From contig CM074697.1 of the NCBI GenBank assembly GCA_037367355.1, positions 2,480,001-2,544,000 of the forward strand: 64,000 nt of DNA, read 5' to 3'. The notes under the pieces were generated by a model. The model was not told where the DNA came from. It saw only the letters and a program-made list of their open reading frames with translations, and ran no database searches. Of this stretch, positions 1 through 11,650 are shown piece after piece. The stretch's first letter is position 1. The number at the start of each line of letters is the position of its first letter. This stretch comes from Neoscytalidium dimidiatum (taxonomy: Eukaryota; Ascomycota; Dothideomycetes; Botryosphaeriales; Botryosphaeriaceae). The translations under genes and the position numbers were made by a program.

Positions 1-374
1 AAATGGCTGGTCATTTGTTAGACGCTTGCTTGAATACAGGTCGTAAGGCGCTTGTTCCTTCAAGAATTCGCTTCCTTGCGCGTAAACGGTGTGCAAGCCT
101 TCTAGTATGGCAATTGATACATGGTCAAATCCCACTTATCACCTTGCCATAATTTCGACGGGTGTGGTCAACCTACGCATTTTTTGCCCTTTCGAGCACC
201 AAATGCTGACCAAATTTTGCTGAAATTCGCGAGAAATAGCCCGGGGAGGTGTCTGAGGTGATGGTATGTCGAAAGGTAGGGCAAAGCCCAATACAAGACC
301 GCCCAGAGAGGCAGGAATATATAAAGGATAGTAAGTAATTGAGGCAACTGCATCATGTGATGATATGATACCGA
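1..374. other. intergenic, nothing recognised
   Basis: Only short overlapping reading frames without family motifs are present. It is the upstream flank of the broken TauD-like gene. Confidence 0.5.
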
Positions 375-1890
375 TTGAATGTGTTTGGTGGATGTTCAAT
401 GAAGATGGCCCTGATATTTCATCCTCAGCTCATAATGCGAGAGAGGCCTGGACATCTGTTTGTAGGCGTGGAGGATCGCAACTATTCTATGATCGGAGCC
501 GAGATACACCTCCCCTCGCCTTCTGGGATCTTGAACCTCGAGAGCCTCTCCACCCAGGACAAGCAGGCTCTCCAAAAAGCCCTGTTTGACCATTCGGTCG
601 CCGTCATCCGCAATCAGAAGGGCATTGATACGCACGTCCTCCCTAAGCTCGCCGCTCTCTTCGACGAATTTGTGACGAACGAACACTCAACCGGTAAGAA
701 GGCTGTCAGTGACCCGCGGGACATCTTATCCCAGTACTGGGTAGGACGTCTTCCGTAAGCGCCTCAAGTCTCAATCATCGGGTCGGGCAAGTTCACAGAC
801 AGTACGAGGGCATCCCGGAGCTCGAGGTTGTACGTCGAGGTTGTACGTCTGGTAAGGTGCTCTTAGGCCGTTCCAAGAGGAAGAGGAGGTCGAGACAGCT
901 TGATTGCTTTTTATCCACTTTGCTGTCCTTTCACCTATCGCTGATACGGTGTAGGATCACACTTTATTCCGCGAGTCGCCTCTAAGCGAGGATGAGCTGG
1001 ACCAAGGATACACTCGTCCCTACAGATGGCACATGGATACGCATCTGTACGAGCATCTTCCAGGAGAGGTTACCATTCTGCACGGGATCCAGATCCCAAA
1101 GCGATCAGAGGATCAAGTTCGACAACGGGGACGAAAAGACCGTTGCCGCCGGTGCACCCGCGTGTGCGTCCCGAAACCGAGAAGAAGATGCGAAAGTAGA
1201 GAGGCGATGATGCAGTCGTGCTGATTTTACTGTTGCAGTCTTCTCCGACGCTACGGCGTTCAACTTATTGACACTGGCAGAGCAGGAGTTTGCGATGAAC
1301 ACGACTGTGGCACGTGCTCCAAAGGCATACGAATACATTCGGAACTACAAGTGCTCTGCCGACGGCTTGACCATTCCGACATTTGGTAACGAGATACCCT
1401 TGGATTAGCTCTCGAAGTGGACGTGGGACAGCTTTGCAGAATATCCGATGAGGTCCTTGATGAGCCCTCTTTCCTTTACGGGCTTTGGCTGATAGTTTCT
1501 CCAGATGCTCTGGAAGAACCCTGGCAATGGTCACCCTCATCTGCAAGTCCACGGCTGCTGCGTTCTCAAGTTGACCACGAGAGATCCAGCGACCGGGAAG
1601 TTTTCGGTGATGGATGATGTAGTGAAGGTCCGAGAGATTGTCTATGCCATGCAGAAGGAGGTATATGCTGCGGAAAACATATATATGCGCACTGATTGCA
1701 AGAAGGAGATTTGGTCATCTTTCACAACAAGGGAGTGATGCATTCCATCGTGGGGCAATCATCAATTCATAAGGAAGAGAAGGAGAAAAGGAGGCTGATG
1801 TGGCAAGTCAAGCAATGTTCAACCACGGCGGCGAGAAAGCATCGTGTCCTTTTTCCCGAAGAAGGAATGGTGGTACTCTACTGATGAGTT
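375..1890 (+). pseudogene. broken TauD/TfdA-type Fe(II)/2-oxoglutarate dioxygenase
   Basis: The region reads as a degraded TauD/TfdA-family dioxygenase, the fungal type that oxidises sulfonates such as taurine or related acids. The N-terminal part is open from the ATG at 375 to about 740, where a likely intron begins after QYW. The iron-binding H-x-D survives at about 1030 in RWHMD, followed by YEHLPGEV and HGIQIPKR. The rest is spread over different frames: EFAMNTT near 1290, NPGNGHPHLQVHG near 1515, and the C-terminal GDLVIFHNKGVMHS with the distal His near 1735. Stops and frame changes separate these blocks (for example just after PLD at 1405 and again near 1490), so no intron model restores one frame. 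It is the first of a series of decayed metabolic genes. Family assignment is firm; the former substrate is unknown. Confidence 0.8.
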
Positions 1891-2860
1891 GACGCACCGA
1901 TTGATCGTTGAATTCGATGATGACGCGATATTGCTCTAGCTTCGGCTGAGTCTCGATATCGATTGGGGCCAAGCTTGTCCAATAGGGCGGGCATGAGAGT
2001 AGCTACTTGCAAGCTTTGTTAGCCCAAAAGTGCCTCTTCTGCATTCTATGAAGGAGATGTAAGGACTAACATGATGCTAGAGTCCGAACGCAAGATGATG
2101 CTGTTAGTACTTCGTCAGGCTTCGGTTCAAGATAATCAGTGCAGGTTGATGGAATGTCTGTGGTGAAATGTGCTGGATTAATTGCTATAAAGATCAGCAT
2201 TTTGAAGCAATGAGGGCTGGATTGTGTAGAAAGTACTGTAAGTATCCTCGAATCGAATGTTGAAATGATCCTAGGTAGTCATTTGCCACCATACCCGCTT
2301 ACCCAACCCGATCTTGATCATCTCATACCGCCATTCTAGGCCTCCTAACGCGCGACTTTAGTTGTCCAACAATCTTGTAGACGCCAATACTTTGCGAGGC
2401 TTGAATTAAAGCGCTAGAGAGTGAAGCATTCAGGTTGCTCATGCCGGAATTTTGGGCAACTTCCGTAGAGATCTATATACTGATGTAAGTCAGTCTGGTT
2501 CCATTGCTCAATATAGTTACGAACATACAGGAGAATTCTTCAAGAAAATTACCGGCATTCAATACTCTCGCCATTCCTTGATGAAGACTTCTCGGCGTGC
2601 AATGCAAGGACTCTCGCTGGCTATCAGCAGGCTTATTCATATTAATTTTCCTACGAGGAGGCCCACCAAGAGAGAGCAAAGTTTTAAGTTCCTTACTATT
2701 CCGAACGGACCATTATGTCATCTAAGCGGATGTGAACAAAATTTCACAGCAACAGGTCTGTATAGGTACTCGCACTCAGAAGCGACAGGTAAAGGTCCTT
2801 CCATAGTGAGTGATCGCAAATGCCGAATTGCGAAGAAGCTCTTACACTGGCGCAAAAATG
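1891..2860. other. intergenic, no gene recognised
   Basis: A 142-residue plus-strand frame at 2452-2880 has no recognisable motif and a composition like random sequence. It may contain further debris of the neighbouring broken genes, but I cannot support any. Confidence 0.4.
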
Positions 2861-3550
2861 TCACCGAATGTAGCAGTTGAGATGCCAAGCAAGATGTCGG
2901 ATATGGAGGTGAACCATCTTCCTGTAATCCTCTAGTATGGATGGAAGGATCGACCAGTTATTCAACACTTGGGCAGGATTCTGGCCGATGCTGTTATAGC
3001 TGGTGTTAATGGAGATAGGCTCGGATTCGCTACGGCGAGCATGACATGTGCACGCACGATGCGGGTAGCATGTACCGTAATGCCTTCCCCATGCTAGCTG
3101 CTCAAAAATCTTCACAAAGTTCGTAATCTCCTTAAAGCTGTCATGCTCGACTGATTGAGGACAGCTTGGCTGACTTCGGTGCATTGCCAAACCGATGCTT
3201 GTGATTCGAGACATGTTAGGCTCTCTGCCGCTTTCTAGGAACACAGCTTGGGTTCTGATCTCATCCAGGAGGTTGGCGTTACCCGACGACTCGAGTTGTT
3301 GAATCAGTTTTTTTTAGGAAATCGATCATATTTCGACTTTTTGACAGTGCATTGGTGACCTTGATGATCTCCGGCGCACAGGTGTGGCCGAGGCGTTGGC
3401 ACCGCGAACATGGAACCGTTTGTGGCATTTGACTTTCCACCGCGTGCATTCTACTATATGTCAGTAGCATAGTAGGTACATAAACTGAGTGACTGATCAA
3501 CCTTGACATGCGAGTGGAACTCGTCGGGACAAGCGCATCATTGAACACGC
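2861..3550 (-). pseudogene. fragment of a Zn2Cys6 transcription factor
   Basis: On the minus strand near 3430-3370 two frames together show most of a fungal binuclear zinc cluster. CTRWKVKC, with the C-x6-C spacing, lies in one frame. PCSRCQRLGHTC, the C-x2-C-x6-C second half, lies in another, so a frameshift splits the domain. The first cysteine of the cluster is not visible. Downstream on the same strand (to about 2861) a longer open frame could be the residue of the regulatory domain, but it has no diagnostic motif. It was probably the regulator of the adjacent decayed metabolic genes, which is inference from position. Confidence 0.55.
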
Positions 3551-3831
3551 TTAAGACGTGTGGATTGGTAAGTTGAAGAGTCGGGCATCGGTGAACAGCT
3601 TACCGACCGGAGCTTAGGTCACGAATCAGACAATCGACGCAGTGACTAAGATGATCAATGCTTTGCCGCTAGGCTGGATTAGTTCTTAGTCATAATCTAG
3701 TAGATGTATGGTAGCCTGGATATTGTGCCAAGAAACCTGAGCCTGTCCGTTAAAAGCACCCAGCTTTCATCAAGCGAAGCTCTTAAAATGTTTTTGCAAA
3801 AACAATACAAGCCTCAGTCCGCACTCATTAG

Positions 3832-4905
3832 ATCATAATTCGTGTCCTTTTCTCTCACAGTGACCACGAAGTCGTTCTGTTCGACAGCAAAAGACATTTT
3901 CTGTCTTCAGTTTCACGTCAGCATAAACCATTGGGAGGTCGAAGTTGCGGACGAGCTCTACGATCATCTTCTTGACCTACATCAGACCAAGGTTCTTGCC
4001 TATGCATGTTCTAGAGCCATGACCGATGTAAAGGGTGGACTTAGTCAGCTATGCGACATCACGATGAAATACAGAGTTCGCATCGTAACCTATTAGTAAC
4101 AAATATCTATCCACTGCCTGGACTGTTTCGCCTTCGCCTAACCACATCTCCGGTCAGCACTCGTCTGCGTCGGTGCCGAAGACCGTCCTATTCCCGTAGG
4201 CCACCCGAGAATACAATCAACACATCTGCTTTGAAACCTCGACAAGGTACACGTACCAATACAAAGGGTAAAGGCTGTGATGTCGGGGTCGGCGATGAGA
4301 GGGAACATGGCTGCAGGGATCTGGCCTCTTCCGGGAGCTCTGCCAGTCCATCGAGGAAGACGGGAGACGAGGGTTCTATGGTGCGCGCATTGTGGATTTG
4401 GAGGCACCTGGCTGCATGCTGTCGGACGCTTCAACAAGGCGACACGTAGAATACGGTTTCCAAGAGTGAAAAAACCTACGTTGACTAATCTGATCATTTC
4501 CATAACCGATTCATCGAGGACCTTAGTAACCCAGAATGGCAGCTTGGGCATGATTGAACTCAATGGTTATTCCTTAGAGAGCCTTGCTGAAAAGCAAGCT
4601 ATCTAAACGGGGTCTAAGAGACGCTATACTACATTCAGACATTCTTATTTGGATCATCTACTGCTCCACGTTTGTTCGTGTTCAAACAGGGCAAAGTGTA
4701 TCTTTCGAGCGAATTGTGAAAACCTCGACTATTCGTCTCAACCGCAACATCGAACACACGGAGATAATCCGCCCGCAAATTGGGAGGAGAGCGGTTAGTG
4801 AGTTCCAGCGTCTTCCCCAAACAGAACACGCTGATGATTTCTATGGTCAGGTGTTGAAAATAAGCCTTAGGTGGGTTGCTGAGAATTGTTCATTGATTGA
4901 TTATT
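3832..4905 (-). pseudogene. broken cytochrome P450
   Basis: Minus-strand frames carry several P450 landmarks in the right order. FCLGKTLELT, from a mid-protein helix, lies near 4820. A degenerate PERW-like block, DADECWPEMWLGEGE, lies near 4170. The haem-ligand loop GHGSRTCIGKNLG lies near 4020 and is followed directly by an in-frame TAG. Further frameshifts and stops lie between the blocks and the N-terminal anchor is missing. The stop after the haem loop replaces what is usually a polar codon and could come from a C-to-T change, compatible with RIP or ordinary decay. It resembles the microsomal P450s that hydroxylate secondary metabolites or aromatic acids, but the substrate cannot be inferred. 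Haem-loop recognition makes the family call secure. Confidence 0.8.
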
Positions 4906-5486
4906 GAATGGCGGCTGGCTCCACGTAGATGTGCCACCTGTGCCAAGCCCCGACTGATGCCTGACTAAGCAGGCGCATGCGGCTCAACTTGTGACTTCCA
5001 GCATCAGGCACTTGTAGGCATCGACACTATTGATAGGTTCCTTTGTTATAGCACTCTAATATCTTTTGACAAGTGAAACCTAGTCTCTCAGGGATGAAGG
5101 GAGTGAAGCGTCTGATGGAAGACCTAAAGAAAGCGACGTTGGTCTGTAAACGGGGTGTAGGACTATATTAAGGCCACTAGCCAGCACTGAAAAACAGTGC
5201 GGCGTCGTACTTTTTCAGTCTGACACGGTGAGACAGGCGCGAGAATTGGCCTTAACGGTCTTTGAGATGCAAAACGCCCGAGCTCCGAGTCCCGAACCGC
5301 TGATCGGTACTTATGATCATACGTTTAGAGTCCCATAAATTTCTCGGCGAATTCGGGCATAAAGAAGCTCTTCGGCCGAAAGGTGGATAGAGACATTCAG
5401 CCTTGTTTCGTTACGCAAACCGGAAGTTCTAAGCGAAGTCGAACTCAAAAGATCAATCTTGCAATAATCTCTTCTGTCACTAAAAA
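4906..5486. other. intergenic
   Basis: No coding sequence recognised. It holds the 5' sides of the divergent broken P450 (minus) and broken dehydrogenase (plus), so it was probably their shared promoter. Confidence 0.4.
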
Positions 5487-6326
5487 ATGGGATCTACATA
5501 CCAGAAAATCCTTCTTATTGGCGAGACGTCTGGAATCGATGCTGGGCTCGCGGGCAAGTTCATTGAAGAAGGCTTCAAGGTCTTTGCCGAGGGCCGAAGG
5601 ACGCAGATCTTGTACAATTTCGTTCAGAAGCACGGCAGTGAAAAGGCTTTGTCGGCTGTGTTCGATATTACTAATCTTGTGGATATCCCGGAGTTCGTCG
5701 AGAACGTTACGAGGGCCCACCCGGATATCGCCACCGTACTCCTCAACTTTGGTATTCAGCGGGGCATGAACTTCACTAAACCGAGCTCCGTGGATCTCGA
5801 AAGCTTCGACTTGGAGCTTACAACCAAGTGCACGTCTTTTGTTAACATGAACCAAATATTTTCTCCCATTTCTGCAAAGGAAGAACAAATCCAGAATCAT
5901 CTATACCAGCTCAGGCCTAGCATTAACTCCGATCGCTGATTGCCCCAACTGCTGTGCCACCAAATCTGCTCTTCACCATTTTATTCTGGTTATCCACCAG
6001 CAGATGGTCGATAGTGGCTTTACTAACGTCAAAGTGAGTGAGATTTTCCCTCCAGTAGAGTGCAGACGGAGCTACACGATGGGGACACTCAGCGATACTT
6101 TAATGATGGCCGTCAATTCGGCATGTCACTGAACGAGTTTATTGGGGAGACTTGGGAAACTTGCAGGCTGGGGAAAGACCAGATCGCGGCAGGCAGCGCG
6201 AAGATTGCATTCGAAAGCTGGGAGCAAGACAGACAGCAGGGATTGCACCGGAATAATGAGATGATGAGAGGTTTTCTCAAGGGCTTCTACGCGCACAAAG
6301 TTGCGACATCTAAACAGCGTAGATGA
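5487..6326 (+). pseudogene. broken short-chain dehydrogenase/reductase (SDR)
   Basis: The N-terminal Rossmann part is open from the ATG at 5487, with a modified TGxxxGxG-type loop (IGETSGIDAG) and LLNFGIQRG, where the family has an NAG-type motif. Two frame changes break it. Near 5895 the frame moves to IYTSSGLALTPIAD and CATKSALHHF. Near 6057, after EIFPPV, it moves to QTELHDGDTQRYF and runs to the TGA at 6324-6326. The active-site Tyr of the YxxxK motif is Cys here (PNCCATK), so even a repaired frame would lack the catalytic tyrosine. It resembles fungal NAD(P)-dependent oxidoreductases of about 250 residues. Substrate unknown. Confidence 0.82.
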
Positions 6327-6944
6327 TGTATTCTTAGAGCGTGGCAATTGTGCTCTAGGACTTATATAGTTCCTGACGGAGACTTTTAAGGTTAGAGTCT
6401 CATAGGGTGCTTTGGGCTATTAGCTCGTAACACTGTGTTCTGGCCACCGGCTCTTCCTATTGTTGTATCTAGAGTATACTAATGACTAGGTAGAGCTTAA
6501 TCTCCCCGGTCACTTCTAAGTTTGAGTCTGGGTGTTCATGGGCTTACGTAGAATGGACTGGAACACACACTCTAGGGTTATTCAGGCTTATAACACTAGA
6601 CTCGGTTATCTTTACTAGATTATTTTAGATAGTTTTTCTTCGGTCAATGATCTAAGATGTTGCACAGCTTTTGTGACGTCAATTCAAAAATTGATTCATG
6701 TCTCATTCAGAGGCCGAATGGGATAGTCATCTGGGATGCGATATAGGCAAAGAGCTTTACATCTCGCTGAAATAATTTACCCATCGGGGATCAAGGCCAG
6801 CAAATCTACAAGCATTGCGACTTTTGCAATATGGTCTTCGGGTTACAACTCGGTTCGACTTTCTCACGTGTTTCAGGACTATGTCAATCGTTATATACGT
6901 ATTCATTGGTTGGCTGTCCTTTTGTGACAACTGGCAGCCTTTAA
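6327..6944. other. intergenic
   Basis: AT-rich and without recognisable genes. It holds the 3' flanks of the broken SDR (plus) and the intact P450 (minus). Confidence 0.5.
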
Positions 6945-8764
6945 CTATAGGTCCTGCTGCAGCACCACCCTGCATTCATGCGCCTTCGGAGTGATGATGA
7001 AGAAGTTCTCCGGCACCATCGACTCAGCTGTCGTCACGGGGGCCAACATTGCCTTCGGATACCTCCAGAAGAACATGGCAGCACCATACCTCAACTCCAT
7101 CTCCGCAATATGCAAACCCAGGCAAACCCTCCCGCCACCACCGAAAGGGTTAAAGGAGACTTTGGCAGGCTCAGACATTGTTGAGACGGATAGCCAACGG
7201 CTAACATTGAATCTACAAAGTGTATATCATTCATTAGCCAAATATGTAGAACCTTTGTTGGGGACGCTTCGTATGCAAGAGTGGACGTCGAAACAGACAA
7301 CGGGGGAATACTAACTTTTCCGGGTTCTCCCAGATCCCAGGATGCCGATGTAAAGACCACGCCTGCGTAGACACAACTACAGACTCTGGAAGGTACACCC
7401 CTCCAACCGTTGCACCGCCCGGCGGTGGGACCCGCGGCAGGCTTCCAGGCGCTGCGCCGTACAGTCTCAAGCACTCCTGTATGACAGCGGTTAAGAGCGG
7501 CAGCTTCTCCAACTGCTCATCCGTGAATCTGAATTCGCCGTCGCTTCGCCCATCTACCCGTATGGCCTCACGACGCAGCTCCGCGAGGAGATCTTGGTGT
7601 AACTGCGGCTTCGATAGTACAGTCCAGACCAGGTACGTCAGCGTTACAGCAGTAGTATCCGTACCAGCAACAATAAGGCTACGGGCTTCACGAGTCAGGA
7701 CGATATCTGACATCTGGCTACCGCTCTTCTCGACCTCAGCCAGGATGCGGTTGAAGATGCTGCCAGTACGGCCGGCACCTTGCTGACGGCTATTGGAGGC
7801 AGTGATGGTAGCGAATTCGCCGAAGATTTCATGGGTGCTGAAGAGCTTCTGAATAGAAGGGATGGGGACGTATTTGAGGAACCCAAGGAAAGGGAGCTCT
7901 GCCAAAATGCCACTGGCTCTAGCGATGGCCTCAACGGCCTGCAGGTAGTCATTTTTCTATGCGAGCGTCGTCAGCATTCTGGATTAGTCCGCTCACCTCT
8001 TTTTCCCTTCTACGGATCTTTTGAAGTGCTTACCTTGCCGATCCTGAGCAAACCGAAAGCCTGGCCAAAGCTAACCATGGAGCTTACATCCGCAGTCATC
8101 AATGTCCACCACTTCTGCACATCGACTTCGCCGTTAGGGTGAACGCTCGCGTCGCTCGCCATCTGCTTTACTGCAAAGTCGACCTTACGCTTGATCTCCT
8201 CCTCCCAGTGCTTCCTTATCTCGCTCTTGCTGAAGGCCCGCCCCATCAACTTGCGCCGGGCAGCGTGAATTCTTGGATCTAGAATAGCGAACACGGACTG
8301 GTTCTCATCTAAATCGGGAAATCCTGCAAACTTATGGTACCACGCGGTCTTGCGGAAGCCGTTGCCATGGCGGTGAATTTCACGGAGCATAGTTGGACTG
8401 CTGCAGTCCACCTCGTTGGGCGCAATGATAACCATGTCACCATATCTGCGGTGTAGCTTGTCGATGAAGAAGATGCGATGGCCTGTAAGGGTAGCCCATT
8501 TAAGGGGCAGATTGGTGAAGCGCGCGTACCAAGGTCCAGGTACTTTGCGAAGAGGCCCTGTCAATGTGCGAAGGATGATCTATGTGACTGTAAGCTTTCC
8601 TTGAACATGCGATCCCAGCTGTGAAATAATAGTAGGTAATGCTTTGCCGAGCAGATACAATCCCTCTTTCTTAACCGAGGTATGGGCTCCATCCGTGTAA
8701 GACGTACCTTGCAAACCCACGCGCCAAGTAAGAACAGCAGAGCCTGAAAAACTGGGCTGGCCAT
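6945..8764 (-). CDS. cytochrome P450 monooxygenase (intact)
   Basis: Exons 8764-8708, 8579-8034, 7956-7316 and 7212-6945 join in frame to a 503-residue protein. Exon 1 encodes a short hydrophobic membrane anchor (ASPVFQALLFLLGAW), so the enzyme should sit on the ER facing the cytosol. The proline-rich hinge (VPGPWYARF), the I-helix oxygen-activation motif AGTDTT (about 298-303), the ExxR pair E362/R365, a PERW-like SRWLS and the haem loop FNPFGGGGRVCLG with Cys445 as iron ligand are all present. Introns are 128, 77 and 103 bp with GT donors and AG acceptors. The third (7213-7315) is needed to bring the SRW segment and haem loop into frame. It is a class II microsomal P450 that would take electrons from a P450 reductase. 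It is the only gene between 0.4 and 14.6 kb that still reads completely. Substrate unknown. Confidence 0.92.
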
Positions 8765-9901
8765 ATTTTAGATTTTCTCCTCGATACTGTGTGGATCAAG
8801 ATGACTATAAGGTGATAGCATAAATGGCCAGAGACATACACTCTTATACTTGGGTAGCAATCCCTGCATGCAACAAGACGAAAGTAACTACACCTCTTCA
8901 GCAGCTAAGGAACCCGGGAAATCAATCTCCGGTCTCAGATTTCGGTAAAGACAGAGCTCGGTGAATTCGATTATTGGCGCGTCGGTGATTACAGACTTGC
9001 CAAATAGGCCAGCACGAGCATAGAGCTATCGGGAAAGCTAAAGCTAACTTGGCCTAACGGGGCTCTCGCCGGTGCTTGAACGCCGCTTTCGAGCCGTGAC
9101 CCACTTTGAAAATGAGGGGTTTTGGAATATGTGCAGCGCCTTTTACTGTGACACATTTGTTGTCCTATGCTGACCGAGCGTTCTTGTGGTCTTAAGTCAG
9201 CAGCCGTTTCCTCCGACACACACGGATACATGAGGAGCTAATGCATGGATACAGCCTCAGCCACAAAGCCGTCTCATATCGTTCTCTTCGCCTGTGGTCT
9301 TGCTGGTGTCTATTTGCAGATTCGCACGCTTCTCATCGAGATCTGCTACTTTGTTTCCACTGTGCAGCTTCATCGAGTACCATTGCCTATTGCAATATTG
9401 GCCACCCGGAGTGCTACATTTCCGCTCTCTCCGTGTTGAGTAATCTGCCTAGGTGCTAGATTGTAGCAGATATGAGACACCGCGCTAAGAGAGCCCGCCT
9501 AAATGAGATACAATATTGTCTCGGAAAGATGAAAGCGGCAGAAGGGAAGCGGCTACAATAGGCAGGTAGTGGGGCTGTTACGAGAGAACGAAAGTCTTCT
9601 AGGGTTCAATGACATGGGAATAATTCCGGGTGCGGCGGGTCAAGTCGCCACTTCAAACGCCGGCTTGGATTACTGACGAAATACCCGTTGTCCCTTAGAA
9701 AGAATGTCGGTGTAGTCCTTTCTAAGCCTGCAGAAAGATTCGGCCGAGGCTAATCTACGGATATATCAACGAATCGCCAAGAAAAAGATGATCAGGTTAT
9801 AAGGCAGAGAGTAATATTCAAAGAAGCAAGTAAAAGCTCTTCATCCTTTCTCTCGCTGCAACTATCAGGTTTCTATCGTTTATACCACCAGTTTTGATCA
9901 A
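8765..9901. other. intergenic
   Basis: Promoter side of the intact P450 and of the divergent broken esterase. A 64-residue hydrophobic frame at 9245-9439 starts with an ATG but matches nothing I know. No other signal seen. Confidence 0.4.
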
Positions 9902-11650
9902 ATGTTGACCCTTTACATGGTATATAGTCTATCTGTCGTTGCTGCGTCAGCATCCCCTTTCTAAGTGAATGGTACTTTACCGACAGCGACGATCTCATCG
10001 GGCCCAGTGATAGGCACAACCACTAGACTGGCTCACGCAGCATTGGCAGATAAGTTTCAAGGAACCCCTTACGCTGCATCACCGCCGCTACGATGGGCCC
10101 CACCTACTGACCCCGAAAAGTGGACGGCACCGCTATGTGCGACTGCTCTTAAAAACGGATGCATCGCGCAAGTCCTTAGTAATGTCAGCTATTATGGCTA
10201 AATATGTACATGGCACTAATTGTTCCAGATAATTTCGCTCGGGACATTTTCGATCATGACCCAACGCCAGAAAGTGAAGATTGTCTCCACCTTAGTGTCT
10301 ACACTGTTGAAGATCGAAGGCCGTACATAGTATTTACCTAATTGTGAGAGGCCAAATCAGGCCTGGTTCCCCCCTGTGTATAATAGGCTTTGCTAGTTGT
10401 CATGCCCCTTAGAGGGTCAATATATCATAGTTGTCAACATACACACCATCTACACCAGAACCTCCAAATGGGAGAGCGGTAATGTTCTGGATTCACGGAG
10501 AATATCTACAGTATGGAAGTGGCAGAAATGGCGATTCTGATGCATCGTCCTTCGCTTCAACCCAAGATGTGGTAGTGGTGGCAAAAAACTATAGGTTGAA
10601 TGGTACTGTCGTTCGTCTGCTTGAATAGAATGAATGCGCTGGCTTTGTAGTAGTGTATGGATTCCCAGGTTCGCCGGAAAACCAATAGACAAGCGGAATT
10701 TGGGCTTTCTCGACCAATGGAAGGCCTTTGATTGGGTTCAGCAGAATGTCGCGGCATTTGGTGGTAATGCGACCATGGTTACAATCTTCGGCGAAAGTGC
10801 GGGCGGAAACTCGGCCAAAGAGCTCTTTGCTCTTCCACCTCGACCTTTGCCCTTCCGCGCTGCTATTATGCAGAATCAAGGAGCGACGCTCTCTTCGAAC
10901 GGTTTTGCCAGCTGGGTGGCCCTCGTAGCCGGTCTGGGTTGCTCCAATGCAACCTCGCCGCTGGCCAGTATGCGAACTGCAGATGCCGCCAATATCACTT
11001 CCATCATGGAGCGTTCCAAACTCCGGTCTCCACCCGCTCTAGATAATAGAACCCGAATATCCTTCGCCGAAGACGCTATGTACATTGACGCAACAGCGCG
11101 CATTCCCGTCATGGCCGGGAACAATGCCAATGAGGGACTTGCCTTCGCGTGTAGCTACGCTGATGCAGAGGCCTTTCTTACATACATCCTTGCTGATAAC
11201 ACTTCATATCAATCAGCTGTACTAGCCGCCTATCCGAGAGACCTGCGTGGCGATGATCTGACCGCTCAGATCATGACTGACTCGTCGTTCACGTGCGCCT
11301 CGTCGTACTTTGCCAATGTCTCCACCAGTGCAGACTTCCAGACGTGGTGATACTTCTTCAATGCTTCCTTCACGAACACAGACGTCTTCCCAGGCTCTGG
11401 CGCGTACCATACTGCGGAGATTTCCTTGATTTTCGGCACGTTTCCCAGAGCCGGAGCTACGGCGGAGCAAGTTCGCCTAAGCCAGATCATGCAGAAAGCC
11501 TGGGCGGACTTTGCCAAAAATCCAACAGTTGGTCCAGACTGGCCAGCCATGGGTATGGATGAGAATGACGTGATGGTGTTCAATGGCTCGGAGGGTAGCT
11601 CAGCGTCAACAGTGAATAGTGGTGTACTAGATGGGATGTGTTCAGTATAG
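9902..11650 (+). pseudogene. broken secreted type-B carboxylesterase/lipase
   Basis: An ATG at 9902 opens a signal-peptide-like stretch (MLTLYMVYSLSVVAASAS), and a TAA stops it at 9962-9964. Beyond it follow the usual landmarks of the acetylcholinesterase-like fold. These are GTPYAASPPLRWAPP near 10060, PTPESEDCL near 10265, FWIHG (oxyanion region) near 10490, the nucleophile elbow FGESAGG near 10790, the acidic residue in NANEG near 11130, and the His region GAYHTAEISLIFGTFP near 11405. The frame changes near 10700 and a TGA lies at 11348-11350 in W-stop-YFFNASF. All three catalytic positions can still be recognised, so decay is fairly recent. Enzymes of this type hydrolyse esters outside the cell or in the secretory pathway. 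Confidence 0.88.

Noticed and set aside
9245..9439. Small hydrophobic plus-strand frame starting with ATG
   Set aside because: Could be a membrane-anchor fragment, but I recognise no family and nothing continues it downstream.
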